From Hoylesella buccalis ATCC 35310 (GTDB lineage: Bacteria; Bacteroidota; Bacteroidia; Bacteroidales; Bacteroidaceae): a DNA stretch of 64,000 bases. A program made the position numbers and the translations under genes. The notes under the pieces were generated by a model. That model was not told where the DNA came from. It saw only the letters and a program-made list of their open reading frames with translations, and searched no databases. Each line of letters starts with the position of its first letter. The stretch's first letter is position 1. The stretch covers positions 1 through 64,000 of the forward strand of contig NZ_ADEG01000094.1 in NCBI RefSeq assembly GCF_000177075.1. The letters are read 5' to 3'. Shown here in pieces: positions 55,472 to 64,000 of this stretch.

Positions 55472-55786
55472 CTACGCTTCCCCCTTTGTGCCTTCGAAAG
55501 GAGCAATGGTGCGGCCAGCCATCTCTGGCAGTTGAATCTTGCCGAACTGCTGCTCGTATTTATAGATGTTCTCCTGCAAGGCCATGAGAAGTCGTTTGGC
55601 ATGTTCGGGTGCCATCACCACACGACTTACCACCTGAGGTTTGGGTATTCCGGGCAAAATACTGGTAAAATCAAGTACAAACTCTGAACTGGAGTGTGAG
55701 ATCAAGGCCAGATTTACATACTTACCCTGAGCCACCTCGGGATTCAACTCCAATTGCAATCCCTGCTGCTGCGTGTTATCTTCCAT
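55472..55786 (-). CDS. DUF3467 family protein
   Basis: A 104-residue protein recognised as DUF3467, a small conserved family of unknown function found in Bacteroidota and some other bacteria. Conserved parts are GKYVNLALISHSSSEFVLDF and PGIPKPQVVSRVVMAPEHAKR, ending in a basic helix. The start MEDNTQQQ at 55786 is preferred to an upstream ATG (55852) because it begins the family region. The gene stands alone between the sdh promoter and a gene-poor stretch. Confidence 0.8.
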   Translation of the reverse strand: MEDNTQQQGLQLELNPEVAQGKYVNLALISHSSSEFVLDFTSILPGIPKPQVVSRVVMAPEHAKRLLMALQENIYKYEQQFGKIQLPEMAGRTIAPFEGTKGEA

Positions 55787-55852
55787 ATCGACAAAACAAT
55801 TTTTAGTTATTTCAAAATGAATGTAAATATAGTGAGTTTTTTCTATATGCAA

Positions 55853-56615
55853 GGCTATTCATCCTGTTTTTTAACACTTTTAAGGTAAACCTGCGGTTTC
55901 ATTCGCACAAAGATGGGGCGTGATGCGATGAAAGACGATGGCAATGTGGAAGAACCTCATGGGAATACGGGGGAATATAATGCCGATGCAGGGGAACATC
56001 ATGGCAACGATGCGAAACCTAATAAACAAGAATGCGGAACGTGATGACAAAGAGGCGGAGCGCAATCAATCACGCCCCAATGCGTGAATTTTCTTGACAA
56101 CACACTCTCTTATAATTTGTGTATTTACGAACAGCCTTCACTTTCGTCCCAAATACGCCCAAAATGAGCAACATTTGTATTCGACTGATATACAATATCT
56201 TACAAAATCAAACCACAAATATTCTTCAAATGGTGCGCTATTTTAAGCACAAAAGCATAGCTTTTAGGCAGATATTTGCATGCTTTTGCCGCGCAATACC
56301 ATGTTTATTGGGCGGCAATATCATGCATCTAACACCTTAAACGCATTGCTTTTGCCCTAAAACCTCATTTTTCTTGCTTCATGATAGCTTGTTTGCTTCT
56401 TCCTTGCCTATTGATTTTTTCTATATTGAAAGTTTTGAAGTGCCATTTTAGGGCTGTTTTTTAGTTAAGAAACTGAACATTTTTGCACAAAACACTATCA
56501 GACAGTTTTCGGGAAAAGGCTCAAGCGCATCCCCAAAACAGCTACATTGGAATTACAGACCACACATCATCAGCATATTTTAAACGCAATGCGATACAGA
56601 TAAACTACTTTTTCG
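55853..56615. other. Intergenic region of about 760 bases between DUF3467 and YitT genes
   Basis: No supported gene. The open frames are unlike proteins of this genome. It holds AAGCAT-type repeat copy 4 and, near 56429-56466, a stretch (AGTGCCATTTTAGGGCTG) similar in reverse to one near 16989. Confidence 0.5.
56246..56290 (-). repeat. AAGCAT-type dispersed repeat, copy 4
   Basis: Plus strand AAAAGCATAGCTTTTAGGCA followed by GATATTTGCATGCTTTTGCC. The outer parts match the other copies; the centre is diverged. Confidence 0.5.
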
Positions 56616-56623
56616 TAACTTTG
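56616..56623 (+). promoter_or_regulatory. Promoter -7 box of the YitT-type gene
   Basis: TAACTTTG, about 70 bases before the ATG. Confidence 0.55.
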
Positions 56624-56693
56624 CCGACGACATCATTTTGCACCATTCAAGGTGCAACAAGGAATAACAAGACGCTAAAAAAACAAACTTACC

Positions 56694-57614
56694 ATGCCAA
56701 GAAAAAAGAAATCAGAACTGAAAGATTACGCCATCATCACACTGGCCATGCTCATGGGCAGCTTAGGCTTAACCGTCTTCTTGTTGCCCAACCACATCGG
56801 CATGGGCGGCATCACAGGTATCTCGTCTATCATTTATTGGGGCTTTGAGATTCCCGTAGAGGTCACCTATTTGGTCATCAACGCCACCCTATTGGCCTTT
56901 GCGCTCAAGATTCTGGGGTGGCGATTTTGCGTCAAGACCATCTATGCCGCCCTGACGTTCGCCATGTTTGTGTGGCTCATCAGACAAGTGACACACGATG
57001 AGGCAATCATCAACGACCAACCTTTCATGGCGGCCATTCTGGGAGCTGTGCTCATGGGGTCGAGCATCGGAATGGGATTGTCGAGCAACGGCAGCACGGG
57101 AGGAACGGATGTCATTGCGGCCATGATTAACAAATATCATGACATCTCGCTGGGAAAGGTGATTTTGCTCTGCGACATCACCATCATCACGTCCAGCTAC
57201 CTGGTGCTACACGACTGGGAGCAGGTGTTGTATGGCTATGTGGTGCTCATTGTTTCTTCGGCTTGCGTGGACAAAGTAGTGAACATGAACCGACGGTCGG
57301 TTCAATTCTTCATCATCTCAGAAAAATACGAAGAGATAGGCAAGGCCATCAATACGACGGTTCAACGAGGATGTACCACGCTCACAGGCAACGGATTTTA
57401 CTCGGGACGCGACATGAAAATGCTTTTCGTGCTGGCCAAACAAACCGAGTCGTCCATGATTTTCAGAACGATTGACGAGATTGACCCAGAGGCTTTTGTC
57501 TCTCAGAGTGCGGTTATCGGTGTGTACGGACTGGGATTTGACAAGTTTAAGGTGAACAAAAAGAAGAAATCACCACGAGCAGCGCAGGCTAAAAAAGAAG
57601 AACCTGCCCGTTAA
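56694..57614 (+). CDS. YitT family membrane protein
   Basis: A 306-residue protein with about five N-terminal membrane helices (DUF161) and a soluble C-terminal DUF2179 domain (about 215-285) with VQFFIISEKYEEIGKAINT and RGCTTLTGNGFYSGRDMKML. Helix motifs NHIGMGGITGISSIIYWGF and SSIGMGLSSNGSTGGTDVI are typical. Function is not established for the family. It has its own promoter and a bidirectional terminator. Confidence 0.88.
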   Translation: MPRKKKSELKDYAIITLAMLMGSLGLTVFLLPNHIGMGGITGISSIIYWGFEIPVEVTYLVINATLLAFALKILGWRFCVKTIYAALTFAMFVWLIRQVTHDEAIINDQPFMAAILGAVLMGSSIGMGLSSNGSTGGTDVIAAMINKYHDISLGKVILLCDITIITSSYLVLHDWEQVLYGYVVLIVSSACVDKVVNMNRRSVQFFIISEKYEEIGKAINTTVQRGCTTLTGNGFYSGRDMKMLFVLAKQTESSMIFRTIDEIDPEAFVSQSAVIGVYGLGFDKFKVNKKKKSPRAAQAKKEEPAR

Positions 57615-57654
57615 TCAAGGTCAAACAAAAGACGATGTGCCGCTGTGTCGGCAT

Positions 57655-57694
57655 AAAAATAAGGTGTGTCATCAAACTGGCACACCTTATTTTT
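57655..57694. terminator. Bidirectional terminator between the YitT and GH84 genes
   Basis: A 14-pair stem (57655-57668, AAAAATAAGGTGTG, with 57681-57694) with A- and T-rich outer ends, so it works in both directions between the convergent genes. Confidence 0.85.
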
Positions 57695-57700
57695 ATTCTC

Positions 57701-60262
57701 TTACTTGCGGATGATTTCAAAAATTTCTACGTCACCTTCGATGGATAGGCGGATAGCTTTTTTCGCGACATCACACTGATAGAAGGATGAGGTAACGGTA
57801 GTTTCTGCCACCACACGTCCCTTCTTGTCATGTTGTTTCACCCTGATCGTCTGATTTTCGGGCAGCTTCATCAGCAAAATATAACGCTGCGTATGCTTTG
57901 GAATGTCGAACGAAAGGGTGCCAGCGAGATGGAAAGAGGTCAAAGGTTGTTCATCAAAAGCACGGATAGCCTGCTCGCCTTGGTCTGTATGTACGTCAAC
58001 ATCCAGGCGTGACAACGTGATAGGATTGACCTTGAAGGTGCGAACGGCCAACCAATGGGTCTTCTCTGAAGGTAGTTTGCGCAGGCGCACATAGCGTCCC
58101 TGCACGCCCTGCCCCGTCCAATGAATATCATACTGCTTCTGAAGGTCGGCGACAAGCGGGGCCCAGGACTGTCCATCAGCTGAGTATTCGAGGATGGCAT
58201 GGTCGAAATAATCTACGTCATCTGTCGCATTGCGGCCTTGCTTGAGGTCAACTTCCCAAATCGGCATCACCTTTCCCAGGTCCAGTCCAATCCAATCACC
58301 CGTCTTTTGTGCGATGCCCGAATGATAGAATGAGAGGGAATCGGCATCCAACATGTTCTTGCTCTGCGTGGTATACACGCTGGGATAAGATCCGATAGGA
58401 CGCTGTACGGCTGACTTTTTCCCTGCGAGTTGCTCATAGAAGGCCTCGCTCATGTCCTCCATGGCCTTTTCATAAAACGGCTGTAGCTTCATGGTTCCCG
58501 ACCGATGGGCGTCATAAGCCTTCTTATCTTCCGCGCTCATGAGGTTCTGCACATAGCTGTTCCAGAATGCCTCCGGAGCTTCATGCTTGAACTTCTCCAT
58601 GAGTTTCAGCGCATTTTTACCGCGCGTTCCCAGCTTGCCGAACTCGGTGAGCCATGGACGCAACTCGCTGAACAGCCCTCGATTGGCCAATCCTTGTTCC
58701 AACTGTGCCGGCACCTTCTCTATCTTCTCAAACTCACGCATGAGGTCATCATATTGTTTTGGGGTGTAATGGTCGAAGCTGAAGGTTGTTGTTTCCCACG
58801 ATTCGTCACGCCGATAACCCGTTTCCGTGTCGGCAGAATGGATGGCAAAGGTGCGATATGCGTCCTTTGCCTGCGGTGCCATCACCGCCAATCCGCGCTC
58901 CCAACTGTCCAATGCGTTATAGGCTGTAGGGTTCCAAGCGTAGTCAGCAACGCTGTACAAGGCAAGTTTAGAGGCCTCACCGTGCTCCATGGGGTTGCTC
59001 AGCAGACCGGTCATCTCGCCTGCGGTGACGGTGTTTTCAAGTCCATAGACGGGTCCTTGCAACACGATGTGGCGCACATAGTCGGTCACGGGATAGTTCC
59101 ACCAAAAAAGAGCCGGCCGCTTGATGCGTGAATTGACCCACGCTAAGGTCGTTCGTGTGACGTCACTGCATACGACATCACCTGTCCAGAACACCCTCAC
59201 CGATGGGTCTAAGGTGCGGCCATACACCGACAAGCTGCCTTCGGGCGTAGGGTTGGCCCAGGCTCGGCTATAGTCTGTGGGGCAAATGATGAGTGGCGAA
59301 ACATCTCCTTTGACCTTGACAAACTCTTTTGTCAGGCGGTTCAGCAGCTCTACTTGCTTGGCTGGATTGGTTCCATCACCCGAGATATCATCAAAGAAGA
59401 TGGCAAACGAGCGGACTCCCAGCTGGTACATCAGGTCGAATTTGTGCTTCAGGTTGTTGTAATCTTCTTCATTCCACTTGATGTCTTTGCCAGGATGAAT
59501 GGCCCAAACAAACTCTACCCTGTTTTTATCACAGGCCTCTACCAACTCATGAATGTTCTTAGCTTCGTCCGCCGGATAAGGTTTTCGCCAGTTGGGTGAA
59601 CTGTGGTAAGGGTCGTCTTTGGGTCCGTAAACGTATGTGTTCAACTTGTATTTGCCATAAAAATCAATCAACGACAGGCGCACCTTGTGTGACCAGGGGG
59701 TTCCATAGAATCCTTCAATGATGCCACGATATGGGAAAACGGGATAATCATTGACCTCCAAGTAAGGCAGGGTCTTGCCGTTTTGGACAATGGGACTTTC
59801 CAATATCTGGCGCAAAGTCTGGATGCCATAGTATACTCCGGCATCATCATAGCCGACAATGTCAATACCTTGCTGGTGAATACGCAACGAATAAGCTCCG
59901 CTGACAGGCTTCACCCAGTGGCTTTTAACTGTCTTTTCCAAGGCAATGTTCAAGGGAACGCCTGCGGATTGCAAGGAGAGAAAGGACAAATCTTCTTGGA
60001 TGTCGCGTTTCTGCCGACCGAGTTTAGTAGATAATTTGACCCCAGTCGTGACGTCAAGAGTTCCACTAATGGAAAGATTGAGATAGTTTGGTACGGGATT
60101 GATTATCAATCCTTTGTGATCAACTTGATGCCCCGTCAACTTTGGTACGTCTGAACTTTCCTTGCGTTGTGATGACAAATCGAAATCAGACACCTGTGAC
60201 ATGCTCACATTGGAGGACAAAAGTCCTACGAATAAAATAGTTCCAAGTTTAAGATAATTCAT
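57701..60262 (-). CDS. GH84 beta-N-acetylglucosaminidase (hyaluronidase/O-GlcNAcase family)
   Basis: An 853-residue secreted glycosidase with signal peptide MNYLKLGTILFVGLLSSNVS. An N-terminal alpha/beta domain (about 50-170) precedes the GH84 barrel, opening YRGIIEGFYGTPWSHK (about 178-193). The paired catalytic aspartates are Asp291 and Asp292 in FAIFFDDISGDG. They support substrate-assisted cleavage through the 2-acetamido group. A C-terminal F5/8-type carbohydrate-binding region (about 620-760) follows. It resembles the well-studied B. thetaiotaomicron GH84, with terminal GlcNAc of mucin or glycosaminoglycan glycans as likely targets. No SusC/SusD pair is beside it. Confidence 0.92.
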   Translation of the reverse strand: MNYLKLGTILFVGLLSSNVSMSQVSDFDLSSQRKESSDVPKLTGHQVDHKGLIINPVPNYLNLSISGTLDVTTGVKLSTKLGRQKRDIQEDLSFLSLQSAGVPLNIALEKTVKSHWVKPVSGAYSLRIHQQGIDIVGYDDAGVYYGIQTLRQILESPIVQNGKTLPYLEVNDYPVFPYRGIIEGFYGTPWSHKVRLSLIDFYGKYKLNTYVYGPKDDPYHSSPNWRKPYPADEAKNIHELVEACDKNRVEFVWAIHPGKDIKWNEEDYNNLKHKFDLMYQLGVRSFAIFFDDISGDGTNPAKQVELLNRLTKEFVKVKGDVSPLIICPTDYSRAWANPTPEGSLSVYGRTLDPSVRVFWTGDVVCSDVTRTTLAWVNSRIKRPALFWWNYPVTDYVRHIVLQGPVYGLENTVTAGEMTGLLSNPMEHGEASKLALYSVADYAWNPTAYNALDSWERGLAVMAPQAKDAYRTFAIHSADTETGYRRDESWETTTFSFDHYTPKQYDDLMREFEKIEKVPAQLEQGLANRGLFSELRPWLTEFGKLGTRGKNALKLMEKFKHEAPEAFWNSYVQNLMSAEDKKAYDAHRSGTMKLQPFYEKAMEDMSEAFYEQLAGKKSAVQRPIGSYPSVYTTQSKNMLDADSLSFYHSGIAQKTGDWIGLDLGKVMPIWEVDLKQGRNATDDVDYFDHAILEYSADGQSWAPLVADLQKQYDIHWTGQGVQGRYVRLRKLPSEKTHWLAVRTFKVNPITLSRLDVDVHTDQGEQAIRAFDEQPLTSFHLAGTLSFDIPKHTQRYILLMKLPENQTIRVKQHDKKGRVVAETTVTSSFYQCDVAKKAIRLSIEGDVEIFEIIRK

Positions 60263-60337
60263 AATTTAAAAAGATAAGGGGCGGTAGGAATCCTATCCTA
60301 CCATTGTTCTACCGGGATACTCCACGACAATATGACG

Positions 60338-60345
60338 CAAAGATA
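60338..60345 (-). promoter_or_regulatory. Promoter -7 box of the GH84 gene
   Basis: TATCTTTG on the minus strand, 76 bases before the ATG. A small hairpin (GGTAGGA/TCCTACC, 60285-60304) lies in the leader. Confidence 0.5.
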
Positions 60346-60420
60346 GATAAAATATACTGAATAAATCGGAGTAAAGAGGGTTTTTAATTCGTAATCAAGT
60401 CATAATTAAAATTTATTGCG

Positions 60421-60428
60421 TACTTTTG
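60421..60428 (+). promoter_or_regulatory. Promoter -7 box of mnmG
   Basis: TACTTTTG matches TAnnTTTG. The leader would be about 149 bases; no clear -33 element. Confidence 0.4.
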
Positions 60429-60582
60429 CGATGTATTGTGTTCTTTGTTTATCAGACATTTACAATAATGCCTGCGCAATGACACAACGATTCGAAAGGA
60501 TAACAGATTTGGGCAACAAAATGGCTTTCTCAGGCTCGCAGAAATAAGTAATGCCCATGGAGAAGAAAGGTAATTGATTAAT

Positions 60583-62454
60583 ATGAAATTCAAATACGAC
60601 GTTATAATAATAGGTGGTGGACACGCTGGTTGCGAGGCAGCAACGGCATCTGCCAACATAGGAGCCAGCACATGTCTCATCACTATGGACATGAACAAGG
60701 TGGGACAAATGAGTTGTAACCCAGCCATTGGCGGCATAGCGAAAGGACAAATCGTTCGCGAGATTGACGCCTTGGGGGGACAGATGGGCCTCATTACCGA
60801 CGCAACGGCCATCCAATTTCGAATGCTCAACAAGGGTAAGGGACCTGCAGTGTGGAGTCCTCGTGCCCAATGCGACCGAGGAAAATACATCTGGGAATGG
60901 AGAAAGGTGCTGGACAACACGCCCAACCTTGACATTTGGCAAGATGAAGCTCGGGAATTAATCGTAGAAAACGGAGAAGCCGTTGGCGTAAATACCGTTT
61001 GGGGAGTTGAGTTTAGAGCGAAAAGCGTGGTCATCACAGCAGGAACTTTCTTGAATGGTCTGATGCATATCGGGCGACATCAACTGCCAGGCGGACGTTG
61101 TGCCGAGCCTGCGGTGTATCATTTGAGTGAGAGTATTTCGAGACACGGCATCCGTGTGGATCGCATGAAGACGGGAACTCCTGTCAGAATTGACGCGCGA
61201 ACGGTGCATTTTGAGGACATGGAACGGCAAGATGGCGAGAACGATTTTCATCAATTCAGCTACATGGGCGAACCAAGAAAGCTGAAACAACTACCTTGTT
61301 GGACATGCTATACCAATCAAGAATGTCACGAAGTATTGAGGCAAGGATTGTCAGATTCTCCCCTTTTCAACGGACAAATACAAAGTACAGGGCCGCGTTA
61401 TTGCCCTTCGGTGGAGACAAAACTTGTCACCTTTCCCGACAAAGATCAGCATCCTCTGTTTTTAGAGCCTGAAGGAGAATGTACTAACGAAATGTATTTA
61501 AACGGCTTTTCATCGAGTATGCCGCTGCATATCCAGCTGGAAGCAATCCACAAGATACCTGCTTTTCGCGATGCAAAAATCTATCGAGCCGGCTATGCCA
61601 TAGAGTATGATTACTTTGACCCTACCCAATTGAAACGAACGTTGGAATCGAAGGTTTTGAAAGGGTTGTTCTTGGCTGGGCAAGTGAACGGCACTACCGG
61701 ATATGAAGAAGCGGCTGGACAAGGTTTGGTGGCAGGAGTGAACGCTGCATTGCATTGCACCAACAGCGAACCTTTCATCATGCACCGCGATGAAAGCTAC
61801 ATCGGTGTACTCATAGATGACTTGACTACCAAAGGAGTTGATGAACCCTATCGCATGTTTACATCACGCGCTGAATACAGAATTCTATTGAGACAAGACG
61901 ATGCTGACGCACGATTGACGGAGAAAGCGTACCAATTAGGACTGGCAAATCGCGAGCGTTACGATTGGTGGATGGAGAAAAAGGAAAGCATTAAAGCTCT
62001 TCTTGACTTCTGTAATCAAACACCGATTAAACCGAAAGAAATCAACAATTTCCTTGAAAGCATAGGAACCTCTCCCCTTCACGGCACCTCCAAGATATCT
62101 GACCTCGTGGGACGACCTCAAGTATCGTTGACACAACTTGCCGAACACATCACAACTTTGAAAGAAATGCTCAACAAACCTCGCAACAGAAAGGAAGAGA
62201 TTGCAGAAGCAACAGAGATAAAAATCAAATACAAAGGTTACATTGAGCGTGAAAAACTCATGGCCGAAAAGATGCACCGCCTAAGGGATATCAAGATAAA
62301 AGGACGCTTTCAATATAGCGAATTACATGAATTATCTACGGAAGCTCGCCAAAAGTTAGAGCGAATCGACCCCGAAACACTCGCACAAGCCAGCAGAATA
62401 CCCGGCATTTCACCAAGCGACATCAATGTTCTTCTGGTCCTATTAGGGAGGTAA
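60583..62454 (+). CDS. mnmG: tRNA uridine 5-carboxymethylaminomethyl modification enzyme MnmG
   Basis: A 623-residue FAD enzyme that, with MnmE, builds the cmnm5 group at the wobble uridine. YDVIIIGGGHAGCEAATASA binds FAD; NPAIGGIAKGQIVREIDALG and the conserved catalytic cysteines (for example GGRCAEPA and PCWTCYTN) follow; GLFLAGQVNGTTGYEEAAGQ is the second FAD signature. The C-terminal helical MnmE-binding part begins near 500. ATG 60583 is chosen; a TTG nine bases upstream is in frame but unneeded. Confidence 0.96.
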   Translation: MKFKYDVIIIGGGHAGCEAATASANIGASTCLITMDMNKVGQMSCNPAIGGIAKGQIVREIDALGGQMGLITDATAIQFRMLNKGKGPAVWSPRAQCDRGKYIWEWRKVLDNTPNLDIWQDEARELIVENGEAVGVNTVWGVEFRAKSVVITAGTFLNGLMHIGRHQLPGGRCAEPAVYHLSESISRHGIRVDRMKTGTPVRIDARTVHFEDMERQDGENDFHQFSYMGEPRKLKQLPCWTCYTNQECHEVLRQGLSDSPLFNGQIQSTGPRYCPSVETKLVTFPDKDQHPLFLEPEGECTNEMYLNGFSSSMPLHIQLEAIHKIPAFRDAKIYRAGYAIEYDYFDPTQLKRTLESKVLKGLFLAGQVNGTTGYEEAAGQGLVAGVNAALHCTNSEPFIMHRDESYIGVLIDDLTTKGVDEPYRMFTSRAEYRILLRQDDADARLTEKAYQLGLANRERYDWWMEKKESIKALLDFCNQTPIKPKEINNFLESIGTSPLHGTSKISDLVGRPQVSLTQLAEHITTLKEMLNKPRNRKEEIAEATEIKIKYKGYIEREKLMAEKMHRLRDIKIKGRFQYSELHELSTEARQKLERIDPETLAQASRIPGISPSDINVLLVLLGR

Positions 62455-62484
62455 GGAACATCGAAATGATGCACACGACAGATA

Positions 62485-62500
62485 TGTTTCACATGAAACA
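62485..62500. promoter_or_regulatory. parS-like centromere site 1
   Basis: TGTTTCACATGAAACA, an inverted repeat of TGTTTCA with a CA centre, in the 80-base gap between mnmG and apt. It differs from the general ParB-binding consensus TGTTTCACGTGAAACA at one central base. Confidence 0.6.
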
Positions 62501-62534
62501 ATAAGATATTTAATAACAACATAACGCATTAATA

Positions 62535-63065
62535 ATGAACAACAAATTACTTTTGGACAATTTGCGCAGCATACAAGATTGGCCAATCAAAGGAGTTAAC
62601 TTCAGAGATGTTACTACTCTATTCAAAAATCCCGAATGTTTACGAACTATCAGCGATGAAATGTATGAATTATACAAAAACAAAGGCATTACAAAGATTG
62701 TAGGAATCGAGAGTCGTGGCTTTGTGATGTCATCCGCTATCGCTATCAAATTGGGTGCTGGAATCGTCTTATGCCGCAAACCAGGCAAGCTTCCTTGCGA
62801 AACAGTGCAAGAAAGTTACGCAAAAGAATACGGCATCGACACCATCGAAATCCACAAGGATGCTATCAACGAGAATGACATCGTTCTATTACATGACGAC
62901 CTACTCGCAACTGGAGGGACGATGAAAGCGGCCTGTGATCTGGTGAAGAAGTTCCATCCCAAAAAGATTTATGCGAACTTTATCATTGAACTCAAGAGCG
63001 AGTTTCCACATTGTAGAGAACAATTTGACAAAGACATCGAGATTGAATCACTGTTGCAATTTTAA
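62535..63065 (+). CDS. apt: Adenine phosphoribosyltransferase
   Basis: A 176-residue purine salvage enzyme making AMP from adenine and PRPP. The PRPP-binding loop is VLLHDDLLATGGTMKAA (about 117-133); IKGVNFRDVTTLFKNPE and GIESRGFVMSSAIA are the other APT signatures. Length is normal. Flanked on both sides by parS-like sites. Confidence 0.95.
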   Translation: MNNKLLLDNLRSIQDWPIKGVNFRDVTTLFKNPECLRTISDEMYELYKNKGITKIVGIESRGFVMSSAIAIKLGAGIVLCRKPGKLPCETVQESYAKEYGIDTIEIHKDAINENDIVLLHDDLLATGGTMKAACDLVKKFHPKKIYANFIIELKSEFPHCREQFDKDIEIESLLQF

Positions 63066-63086
63066 TCAACAGTAACAAATGTAAGC

Positions 63087-63112
63087 GGTAGTGGAAAGTA
63101 AACTCCACTACC
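63087..63112 (+). terminator. Hairpin after apt
   Basis: A 9-pair stem (GGTAGTGGA with TCCACTACC) and 8-base loop, 21 bases after the apt stop. Only a short T tract follows. Confidence 0.55.
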
Positions 63113-63160
63113 CTTTCACGATATTTGCGCCGCAGCGCTCCGTACTGAAGGACATGTAGA

Positions 63161-63176
63161 TGTTTCACATGAAACA
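63161..63176. promoter_or_regulatory. parS-like centromere site 2
   Basis: The same 16-mer TGTTTCACATGAAACA as at 62485, exactly 676 bases away, in the apt-uvrC gap and 39 bases before the uvrC start. Confidence 0.6.
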
Positions 63177-63215
63177 ATTAGACCATCATTTCCTGTGATA
63201 CAGGGACTTATAGCG

Positions 63216-64000
63216 ATGAACAAAGAGGAAAACTTAAAGAGAATTGACCACCTAAAGAGTATAGCATTGAATATGCCTGGGAAGCCGGGTAGCTACCAAT
63301 TCTATGATAAAGACCACCAAATTATCTATGTAGGTAAGGCCAAGAACTTGAAAAATCGTGTCTCTTCGTATTTCCGAAAGGAAGTAGATCGCTACAAAAC
63401 CAAAGTACTTGTCAGCAAAGTTTGGGACATCACATACACCGTAGTAAATACGGAAGAGGACGCACTACTACTCGAAAACAGCCTTATCAAGAAGTACAAT
63501 CCACGCTACAACGTACTGCTAAAAGACGGAAAAACATACCCAAGTATCTGTGTAACGAAGGAATATCTACCCAGAATCTTCAAAACCAGGCGCATTGACA
63601 GGAGATTTGGCACCTATTACGGCCCCTATAGCCAAATCACAATCATGTATTCTCTTCTTGAACTCATCAAAAAACTCTACAAACCACGCACCTGCCGCTT
63701 CCCTATCACACCAGAAGGTATCAGTCAAGGCAAGTATAAACCTTGTTTGGAGTATCACATTCACAACTGTAAAGCGCCCTGCGTAGGCAAACAGACACAT
63801 GAAAACTATCATGAAAACATTGCTCAAGCCTGTGAAATATTAAAGGGAAACACCCGAGAAGTGAGCAAAATACTCTACCAACAAATGCTAAAAAAGGCAG
63901 AAGAACTGAAGTTTGAAGAGGCAGAAGAGCTTAAGCAAAAGTACGAAATGCTGAACAATTTCGTGGCCAAGAGTGAGGTAGTGAGCAACACCATACAAGA
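63216..64000 (+). CDS. uvrC: Excinuclease ABC subunit C (5' part)
   Basis: The first 261 codons of UvrC, cut by the window end. An N-terminal GIY-YIG nuclease domain shows MPGKPGSYQFYD and IIYVGKAKNLKNRVSSYF. Later comes CRFPITPEG, then the UVR motif region (about 205-245: LKKAEELKFEEAEELKQKY) that binds UvrB. UvrC makes the two incisions in nucleotide excision repair. The remaining C-terminal RNase H-like and helix-hairpin-helix domains lie beyond the window. Confidence 0.95.
   Translation, partial: MNKEENLKRIDHLKSIALNMPGKPGSYQFYDKDHQIIYVGKAKNLKNRVSSYFRKEVDRYKTKVLVSKVWDITYTVVNTEEDALLLENSLIKKYNPRYNVLLKDGKTYPSICVTKEYLPRIFKTRRIDRRFGTYYGPYSQITIMYSLLELIKKLYKPRTCRFPITPEGISQGKYKPCLEYHIHNCKAPCVGKQTHENYHENIAQACEILKGNTREVSKILYQQMLKKAEELKFEEAEELKQKYEMLNNFVAKSEVVSNTIQ

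Noticed and set aside
55880..56065. A 61-codon minus-strand frame after DUF3467
   Set aside because: It reads through repetitive GATG-rich sequence and has no domain or promoter.
60583..63176. Replication origin beside mnmG
   Set aside because: No cluster of DnaA boxes, no dnaA, parA or parB; only the two parS-like sites support origin proximity.

Overview
The window is chromosomal DNA of an anaerobic Bacteroidales bacterium, most likely of the Prevotella group. Evidence is the Bacteroidota-specific gene set (fused SecDF, DUF2851, DUF3467, DUF3943, DUF4271, single-cytochrome SdhCAB, GH84) and the Bacteroidota promoter type (TTG/TTTG about 19 bases before TAnnTTTG), which recurs before many genes here, together with the lack of obvious Shine-Dalgarno sequences.

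Layout. 1-5.8 kb: HU, a rhomboid protease, a membrane-anchored EEP-family phosphoesterase and SecDF. 5.9-16.8 kb (minus strand): dusB, thioesterase-dprA, DUF2851, metG, and a unit of tRNA-Gly, tRNA-Leu, a TPR/OmpA-like lipoprotein, a thioredoxin-fold lipoprotein and yifB. 17.6-21.1 kb (plus): dsbD and a cysteine desulfidase/serine dehydratase-like gene. 21.3-36.4 kb (minus): S41 protease, parE, an acyltransferase-like protein, a methyltransferase, a D-Ala-D-Ala dipeptidase, a glycerophosphodiesterase, a DUF3943 protein, and the compact operon metK-DUF4271-hemD-rnpA-yidD-tyrS. 37.3-46.8 kb: M16 protease, DEAD-box helicase, a PfkB kinase (plus), YeiH-type transporter, LysR regulator and XerD-type recombinase. 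46.9-50.9 kb (plus): aroQ, O-methyltransferase, rbfA, LolC/E-type permease, with one acyltransferase on minus. 51-55.8 kb (minus): sdhCAB split by a four-helix-bundle gene, then DUF3467. 56.7 kb to the end: YitT, GH84, mnmG, apt and the 5' part of uvrC. Most genes are housekeeping; there is no prophage, CRISPR array, classical IS or rRNA operon.

The most unusual structure lies between sdhA and sdhB. A four-helix-bundle (S23/IVS-type) gene is bounded by inverted arrays of an 8-base repeat (AGTTNACR), starting at the sdhA stop codon. A version without a gene follows aroQ, and a single array precedes the thioesterase gene. This looks like a mobile element resembling 23S rRNA intervening sequences but sitting between protein genes. 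Second is a pair of parS-like 16-mers flanking apt. Others are a dispersed AAGCAT-type repeat in four long intergenic gaps, a 22-base tandem repeat, a helicase whose promoter forces a TTG start, a probably leaderless acyltransferase mRNA, a cysteine-less thioredoxin-fold lipoprotein, and a candidate LysR operator before the YeiH gene. Promoter, terminator and repeat calls were read by eye and not tested by computation.
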